Shown: positions 5,944 through 10,162 of the stretch, one piece after another
Position numbering within the stretch: position 1 is the stretch's first letter
Layout: each line of letters starts with the position of its first letter
Assembly: GCA_035264765.1 (NCBI GenBank)
Contig: DATFPQ010000057.1
Location: forward strand, 1 to 10,162
Length of the DNA stretch: 10,162 bases
Reading direction: 5' to 3'
Origin: DATFPQ01 sp035264765
Lineage (GTDB): Bacteria > Actinomycetota > Actinomycetes > Actinomycetales > Angustibacteraceae
Position numbers and translations under genes: made by a program
Notes under the pieces: model-generated
Database searches by the model: none
Told to the model about the DNA's origin: nothing
What the model saw: only the letters and a program-made list of their open reading frames with translations

Positions 5944-6415
5944 GAGCGTCGGCCGCCGGTGCTGGACGGGTCCACCCCGGCCGACGGGCAGGGCAGGTCA
6001 CACGGGATGTCTTGACACCACAGCGCGTCGGCCGCGACCGAGGCGGACTCCCGGACGACTCGACGGTCCCTCGCCCGGCAGCACCTGCGACCCGTCCATC
6101 ACACTCCCGGCGCGGTGCCGCGGTCAACCTCCCTTGGGCGAAGTTCAGTCGCCGCTCCGGGCAGGCCACGCCCGACGCCGGCAGAACCTTGCCGACGCAA
6201 CCAGTTCCATGGGCGTGCTTTCGGCGCAGCAGCCCTGCCGACTACCCGCGGCGGCCGTGCCGACCGCGCCAGTGAAACTCCTACGTCCGCCTATATGAAC
6301 AACGGTTGTCAAGGCGACAATAACTCCCGACCTGGGAAGAACCGTCAACCACCGGACGGCGCCGGTCCGACGGCACCGAGGCGAGACTGTCGGTGCGACG
6401 CAGCACACTGTGCGC
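5944..6415. other. Intergenic region between divergent monooxygenase and ligase genes
   Basis: About 470 bp with no convincing gene. Long frames here are low-complexity Arg/Pro/Ala products of high GC. Contents worth noting are a TTGACA at 6012-6017 with no matching -10, a small - strand frame at 5998-6099 with a modest ribosome site, and a relatively A/T-rich patch at about 6270-6345 that contains TATATG (6292-6297) and a perfect inverted repeat. The patch is the most likely place for promoters of one or both flanking genes. If the monooxygenase is transcribed from there, its mRNA would have a leader of roughly 350 bases. I see no tRNA or recognisable riboswitch. Confidence 0.6.
6306..6320. 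promoter_or_regulatory. Candidate operator TTGTC-N5-GACAA
   Basis: TTGTCAAGGCGACAA is a perfect inverted repeat with 5-base arms and a 5-base spacer. It lies in the A/T-rich patch between the divergent genes, 95 bases before the ligase ATG. Its size suits a dimeric repressor of the MarR, TetR or GntR kind. A second inverted pair, ACGGTT (6302-6307) with AACCGT (6340-6345), encloses it. No regulator gene lies next to it, so the binding protein is unknown. Confidence 0.35.
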
Positions 6416-7975
6416 ATGCTGCTCGCCGACATCGCCAGGGCCGTTGAGGACGTCGCCGCCACCAGCTCGCGCCGGGCCAAGACCGAACGGGTGGCCGCGG
6501 TGCTCCGCGACGCCGAGCCTGGCGAGCTTCCAGTGGTGGTGCGCTACCTGGAGGGGGAGCTGCCACAACGCCGCACGGGGCTGGGCTTTCGCGCGCTGCA
6601 GGGGGGCCCGGCGCCGGCCGACGAACCCTCCCTCACCGTGGGTGACGCCGACGCGGCGTTCGCGGCGGCCGAGGCCGACTCCGGGCTCGGCAGCCAGGGC
6701 CGGCGCCGAGCCGCGCTGCACGACCTGCTGGCGCGGGCGACGCCGGCCGAACAGCATCTGCTCGGCGGGCTGGTGACCGGCGAGCTGCGCCAGGGAGCGC
6801 AGCGTGGGGTGCTGCTGGACGCCGTTGCAGCGGCGGCGGGCGTCCCGGTGGCCGCGGTGCACCGGGCGGTCACGCTCAGTGGGGACGTCGTCGAGGTCGC
6901 GGTCGCCGCGCTGTCCGGCGAGGACTCGGCACTCGGCGGGCTCGGCCTGCAGGTGGGCCGGCCGCTCGCGCCCATGCTGGCCCAGTCCGCCCCCGACCTC
7001 GCGGCGGCGCTGGAGCGCACCGGCCCGGCCGCCGTGGAGTGGAAGCTGGACGGCATCCGGGTGCAGCTGCACCGCGACGCGGACGTGGTCCGCGTCTTCA
7101 CCCGCAGCCTGGACGACATCACCGGGCGGGTGCCAGAGGTCGTCGCGGCCGTCCGGGCGCTGCCGGCCGAGCGGCTGGTACTGGACGGCGAGGTGATCGC
7201 CCTCGACCCGCCGGACCTGGCGACCGGACGGCCGCTGCCGTTCCAGCGGACCGCCTCCCGCACCGCCCGTCAGGACGGCGGCGCCTCCGTGCCGCTGACC
7301 ACGGTCGTGTTCGACGTCCTGCATGCCGACGGGACCGACCTCGTGGATCTGCCGGCGTCCGACCGCCGCGAGGTCCTGGACCGGATCGCACCGGGGCTCG
7401 CGGTGCCGCGGGTGCTCGCCGACCCGACCCAGCCGGACACGGTCGGGCGCGCGGAGGCGTTCGTGGCCGACGCCCTGGGGCGCGGGCACGAGGGGGTGGT
7501 GGTCAAGGCGCTGGACGCCGGTTATGCGATGGGACGTCGGGGTGCCGGCTGGGTGAAGGTGAAGCCGCGCATCACCCTCGACCTGGTCGTCCTCGCCGTC
7601 GAGTGGGGACACGGGCGGCGCACCGGCACGCTGTCCAACCTGCACCTGGGCGCCCGCGACCCGGTGGGCCGGTTCGGGGAGCCGGGCGGCTTCGTCATGC
7701 TGGGCAAGACGTTCAAGGGGCTCACCGACGCGATGCTGGCCTGGCAGACCGAGCGGCTGCTGGAGCTGGCCAGCTCCCGGGGCAGCTGGCAGGTGGACGT
7801 GCGTCCCGAGCTGGTGGTCGAGGTCGCCTTCGACGGCGTCCAGACCTCGCCGCGCTACCCCGCCGGCGTGGCCCTGCGCTTCGCGCGGGTGATCCGGCAC
7901 CGCCCGGACAAGACGGCCGCGGAGGCCGACACGATCGGCGACGTCCTGGCTCATCACGTCGGCGGCGCGCCGTGA
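6416..7975 (+). CDS. ligB: ATP-dependent DNA ligase, LigB type
   Basis: This 519-residue enzyme seals nicks in DNA using ATP. It matches from memory the mycobacterial LigB layout along its length, beginning MLLADIARAVEDVAATSSRR. Residues 1-180 are the N-terminal DNA-binding domain (GELPQRRTGLGF, GELRQGAQRG). The nucleotidyltransferase core follows: motif I EWKLDGIRVQ with catalytic Lys210, motif III FTRSLDDITGRVPEV, motif IIIa VFDVLHADGTDL, motif IV LDGEVIAL (Glu259) and HEGVVVKA, and motif V WVKVKP (379-384). The C-terminal OB-fold has FVMLGKTFKGLTDAML and motif VI LRFARVIRHRPDK. GTG at 6410 is an alternative start two codons earlier; ATG 6416 matches the family N-terminus. Neither has a clear ribosome site. 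It is a stand-alone ligase: no Ku, polymerase or nuclease domain is fused or adjacent, which separates it from the LigD end-joining system. It is an accessory to the essential NAD-dependent LigA, which is not in this window. Confidence 0.95.
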   Translation: MLLADIARAVEDVAATSSRRAKTERVAAVLRDAEPGELPVVVRYLEGELPQRRTGLGFRALQGGPAPADEPSLTVGDADAAFAAAEADSGLGSQGRRRAALHDLLARATPAEQHLLGGLVTGELRQGAQRGVLLDAVAAAAGVPVAAVHRAVTLSGDVVEVAVAALSGEDSALGGLGLQVGRPLAPMLAQSAPDLAAALERTGPAAVEWKLDGIRVQLHRDADVVRVFTRSLDDITGRVPEVVAAVRALPAERLVLDGEVIALDPPDLATGRPLPFQRTASRTARQDGGASVPLTTVVFDVLHADGTDLVDLPASDRREVLDRIAPGLAVPRVLADPTQPDTVGRAEAFVADALGRGHEGVVVKALDAGYAMGRRGAGWVKVKPRITLDLVVLAVEWGHGRRTGTLSNLHLGARDPVGRFGEPGGFVMLGKTFKGLTDAMLAWQTERLLELASSRGSWQVDVRPELVVEVAFDGVQTSPRYPAGVALRFARVIRHRPDKTAAEADTIGDVLAHHVGGAP

Positions 7976-7985
7976 CTGCCGCGAA

Positions 7986-8015
7986 AGGCCCGCCAAGCCA
8001 AGGCGACGCAGGCCT
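7986..8015. terminator. Possible hairpin between convergent ligase and MFS genes
   Basis: AGGCC (7986-7990) pairs with GGCCT (8011-8015), and inside it CGCC (7991-7994) pairs with GGCG (8002-8005), with a 5-base bulge on one side. It occupies most of the 39-base gap between the two stop codons, where a shared bidirectional terminator is expected. The stem is imperfect and has no U tract. Confidence 0.3.
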
Positions 8016-9286
8016 CAGCCGTACACCCGGGCCGCCGCCTGGTCGAGCTCGCCGGCCGGCCAGCGCCGCCAGATCACCGCGAGGAGCACCAGCGTCAGCC
8101 CGGCAGCGATCCCGACCGAGAGCGCGGACGTCGTCGCGTCCGCGAGGGCGCCCACCGCCACGAAGCCGAGCGCGGAGATCAGCGAGAACCCGGCGCCCGC
8201 GACCCCGTTCAGCCGGCCGCGGAGGTGCTCGGGCGCGAGCAGCGTGAAAGTCCCCATCAAGGGGACCAGGAACGCCTGGAAGGCACCGGCGATCAGGAAC
8301 AGCAGGACGGCCACCGGCCACGGCGGGTCGAGCAGCATGGCCAACAGGGGCACCGGCAGCAGGGCCGCCATGGGCAGCATCCGGTGCACCTGCTGGCACG
8401 GCGTCCAGCGCCCCACGATCGCGACGCCGAGCGCGATCCCGGCCGGCACGGACGCCAGCAGCAGGCCTCCCGCCCGGGTGCCGGCCCCGTGGTCCCGGGC
8501 GAACGGCAGCGCGACGGCCTCCGGTGCCAGCATCGCCGGCAGCATCAGCCAGGCCAGGCCGGCCATGGACCGCAGCCGCACGTCGGCGCGCAGGTGGGCC
8601 AGCCCCTCACGGACGTCCCGGCCGAGCTCGCGCAGGCCCGGGACGCCGCCCTCCGCCGCCGCGGCGCGCGAGGAGACGAAGACACCCAGCAGCACCGCGG
8701 AGATCAGGAAGGTGCCGGCATCCAGCCAGAGCGCCCTGCCCGCACCGACGGCGGCCACGACGACGGCGCCGAGCGCGACACCGAGCATCTGGTTCAGCTG
8801 CACGGAAACCTGCAGCAGGTTCGCCGCATGCAGGTACTCGGACGTGTCGTCGTCGAAAATCTCGACGAGCAGCGCCTGGCTCGCCGCAAAGAACGGGGAG
8901 CCCACCAGCTCGATTCCGAACACGACCGCGAGCAACACCCCCAGCGGGGCCTGCTCGAGCACTGCCACGACAAGGAGCGCGACCAGCCCGGCACGCAGCA
9001 GGTCGCAGACGACCAGAAGCATGCGGCGGGGCAGCCGGTCGGCGATCGGCCCGAGCAGGGCCTGGCCGAAGACCTGCGGCAGGAAGCTGACCGCGAAGAC
9101 CGACGCGGCGAACAGCGCCGACCCGGAGCGGTGCAGCACGAGCGCGGCCATGGCGACCCGGGCCAGCTGGTCGCCCCAGTCGGAGAGCACTCGCGCGCTG
9201 AACACGGCGGTGAACTCGGTCCGGGCGAACAGGGTCCGGTACGACGGGGCTGTGCGGACGCCCCCCAGATCGCGCTCGCTCATCAT
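8015..9286 (-). CDS. MFS transporter, MFS_3/EntS-like exporter family
   Basis: This 423-residue integral membrane protein has the 12-helix plan of the major facilitator superfamily. The N-terminal half shows the family signature LSDWGDQLARVAMAALVL (residues 34-51), a helix ending in the loop motif GPIADRLPRRML (79-90), then VAAVGAGRALWLDAGTFLIS in helix 6. A charged central loop (residues 205-240) separates the halves. The C-terminal half runs from LAWLMLPAMLAPEAVALPFA through LAPEHLRGRLNGVAGAGFSL to a short tail ending AARVYG. The set resembles PF05977/EntS-type drug or siderophore exporters; substrate unknown, proton antiport likely. Two adjacent ATGs at 9286 and 9283 are candidate starts, and I chose the first. 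A TTG at 9337 would extend into glnE and adds a polar non-conserved stretch. It begins 28 bases after the glnE stop on the same strand and is probably read through from it. No clear ribosome site precedes it. Confidence 0.9.
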   Translation of the reverse strand: MMSERDLGGVRTAPSYRTLFARTEFTAVFSARVLSDWGDQLARVAMAALVLHRSGSALFAASVFAVSFLPQVFGQALLGPIADRLPRRMLLVVCDLLRAGLVALLVVAVLEQAPLGVLLAVVFGIELVGSPFFAASQALLVEIFDDDTSEYLHAANLLQVSVQLNQMLGVALGAVVVAAVGAGRALWLDAGTFLISAVLLGVFVSSRAAAAEGGVPGLRELGRDVREGLAHLRADVRLRSMAGLAWLMLPAMLAPEAVALPFARDHGAGTRAGGLLLASVPAGIALGVAIVGRWTPCQQVHRMLPMAALLPVPLLAMLLDPPWPVAVLLFLIAGAFQAFLVPLMGTFTLLAPEHLRGRLNGVAGAGFSLISALGFVAVGALADATTSALSVGIAAGLTLVLLAVIWRRWPAGELDQAAARVYG

Positions 9287-9314
9287 TGGCACGCTACCGG
9301 ACGGAACGGGCCGC

Positions 9315-10162
9315 TCAGCCGTAGAAGACCCGCTCAACTACGGCCCTGGCCCGGCGGGTGCTGCGGCGGTAGTCGTCGACGATCCGCGCCGCCGAGCCTG
9401 CCGGGTAGCCGACGATGCGCCCCACGCCGTCCAGGTCGCGCAGGTCGCTGGGCAGCGAGTCGACCGGCCGGCCGCGCCAGAGCACGGCGGCGTTGCGCAG
9501 CCGCGAGGCGAACGTCCATGCCGACGCGAGCTCGGTGGCGTCCGCCTCGGACAGCAGACCGGCCTCCCGCGACACCCTCAGGGCCGTGATCGTGCCGGTG
9601 TGCCGAAGGCCGGGCACCTCGTGCGCGTGCCGCAGCTGCAGCAGCTGCGCGGTCCACTCGACGTCCGCCATCCCGCCGCGGCCCAGCTTGAGGTGCCGGC
9701 CCGGGTCGGCGCCACGGGGCAGCCGCTCGGCCTCGACCCGCGCCTTGATCCGGCGTACCTCGCGGACCTCGGCCTCGGTGAGCCCCCCGGCCGGCCACCG
9801 CACCGGGTCGACCAGCGCCAGGAACCGCCGACTCAGCGAGTCCTCCCCCTCGACGTCGCCCGCGACCGGGGTGGCCCGCAGCAGCGCCTGCGCCTCCCAG
9901 ACGAGCGACCACCGCTCGTAGTACGCGGCGTAGGAGGCCAGCGAGCGCACCAGCGGCCCCTGCTTGCCCTCGGGGCGCAGGTCGGCGTCCAGCTGCAGCG
10001 ACGGGTCGGGTCCGGGCCCGGCCATCAGCCGCCGCAGCTGCGCGGTGACGGCGAGCGCGGCGCGTTGCGCGTCCTCCTCGTCGGCGCCGGGGAGCGGGTC
10101 GTGGACGAACAGCACGTCGGCGTCACTGCCGTAGCCGAGCTCGCGTCCCCCGAACCGGCCCA
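9315..10162 (-). CDS. glnE: GlnE, glutamine synthetase adenylyltransferase/deadenylylase, C-terminal part (partial)
   Basis: The gene runs off the right edge, and only the last 281 residues of a protein usually near 1000 are present. GlnE attaches AMP to, and removes it from, a tyrosine of glutamine synthetase in response to nitrogen status. The visible part is the second nucleotidyltransferase domain, which in the E. coli enzyme performs adenylylation. It opens with the active-site signature GGRELGYGSDADVLFV at visible residues 4-19, including the two metal-binding Asp of SDAD. A further Asp-containing strand LDADLRPEGKQGPLVRS follows at about 57-73. The family hallmark GRGGMADVEWTAQLLQLRHA (160-179) and a helical C-terminal bundle ending RRARAVVERVFYG come last. 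All key residues seen are intact. Its glutamine synthetase partner genes are not in view. The stop codon at 9315-9317 is 28 bases before the MFS gene. Confidence 0.95.
   Translation of the reverse strand, partial: GRFGGRELGYGSDADVLFVHDPLPGADEEDAQRAALAVTAQLRRLMAGPGPDPSLQLDADLRPEGKQGPLVRSLASYAAYYERWSLVWEAQALLRATPVAGDVEGEDSLSRRFLALVDPVRWPAGGLTEAEVREVRRIKARVEAERLPRGADPGRHLKLGRGGMADVEWTAQLLQLRHAHEVPGLRHTGTITALRVSREAGLLSEADATELASAWTFASRLRNAAVLWRGRPVDSLPSDLRDLDGVGRIVGYPAGSAARIVDDYRRSTRRARAVVERVFYG

Noticed and set aside
6012..6040. TTGACA at 6012-6017 as a + strand promoter
   Set aside because: No TANNNT-like -10 element lies 16-18 bases downstream, and no + strand gene begins nearby.
5933..6169. 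N-terminal extension of the monooxygenase by 79 residues to a start at 6169
   Set aside because: The extension is Arg/Pro/Ala-rich and unlike the family, while GTG 5932 has a strong ribosome site and places the FAD motif at a normal distance from the N-terminus.
6416..7975. Bacterial non-homologous end-joining locus (Ku with ligase)
   Set aside because: The ligase has the LigB domain plan without polymerase or phosphoesterase domains, and no Ku gene is present in the window.
6281..7996. Long open frame on the - strand opposite the ligase (571 codons)
   Set aside because: The ligase motifs on the + strand are unmistakable; the opposite product is His/Arg/Gly-rich with no family features.

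Overview
This window is a 10.2 kb piece of high-GC bacterial chromosome, almost certainly from an actinomycete (Actinomycetota). The evidence is a LigB-type ATP-dependent DNA ligase very close in layout to the mycobacterial enzyme, an actinobacterial-looking GlnE C-terminus, frequent GTG starts and strongly G/C-ending codons. I cannot name the genus. I see no rRNA, tRNA, CRISPR array, insertion sequence or transposase.

The left part (1-4036, + strand) is a set of exported proteins. First is a secreted protein made of three tandem ~96-residue domains, each with two cysteines, followed by a strong hairpin terminator. Next is a small periplasmic or secreted type-1 copper protein (cupredoxin) with a complete set of copper ligands. 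Last is an 801-residue modular exoprotein: a hydrophobic N-terminus, a beta-propeller-like repeat region, a fibronectin type III-like domain and a LamG/concanavalin-like domain. Its GTG start overlaps the stop codon of a six-codon leader that has the better ribosome binding site.

The middle part (4028-5932, - strand) has a NarL/FixJ-type response regulator that keeps its receiver domain but has lost the whole LuxR helix-turn-helix; its last codons overlap the end of the exoprotein gene tail to tail. Upstream of it on the same strand is a class A FAD monooxygenase resembling kynurenine 3-monooxygenase. A gene-poor region of about 470 bp separates this gene from the divergent ligase gene and contains a perfect TTGTC-N5-GACAA inverted repeat.

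The right part is conserved housekeeping sequence. The + strand ligase gene converges on a - strand pair: glnE, which continues off the right edge, followed 28 bp later by an MFS exporter-like gene. The pair probably forms a transcription unit, although the two products have no obvious shared pathway.

No complete new multi-gene system is evident. The most unusual items are the tandem-domain secreted protein, the leader/GTG arrangement before the exoprotein, and the receiver-only response regulator.
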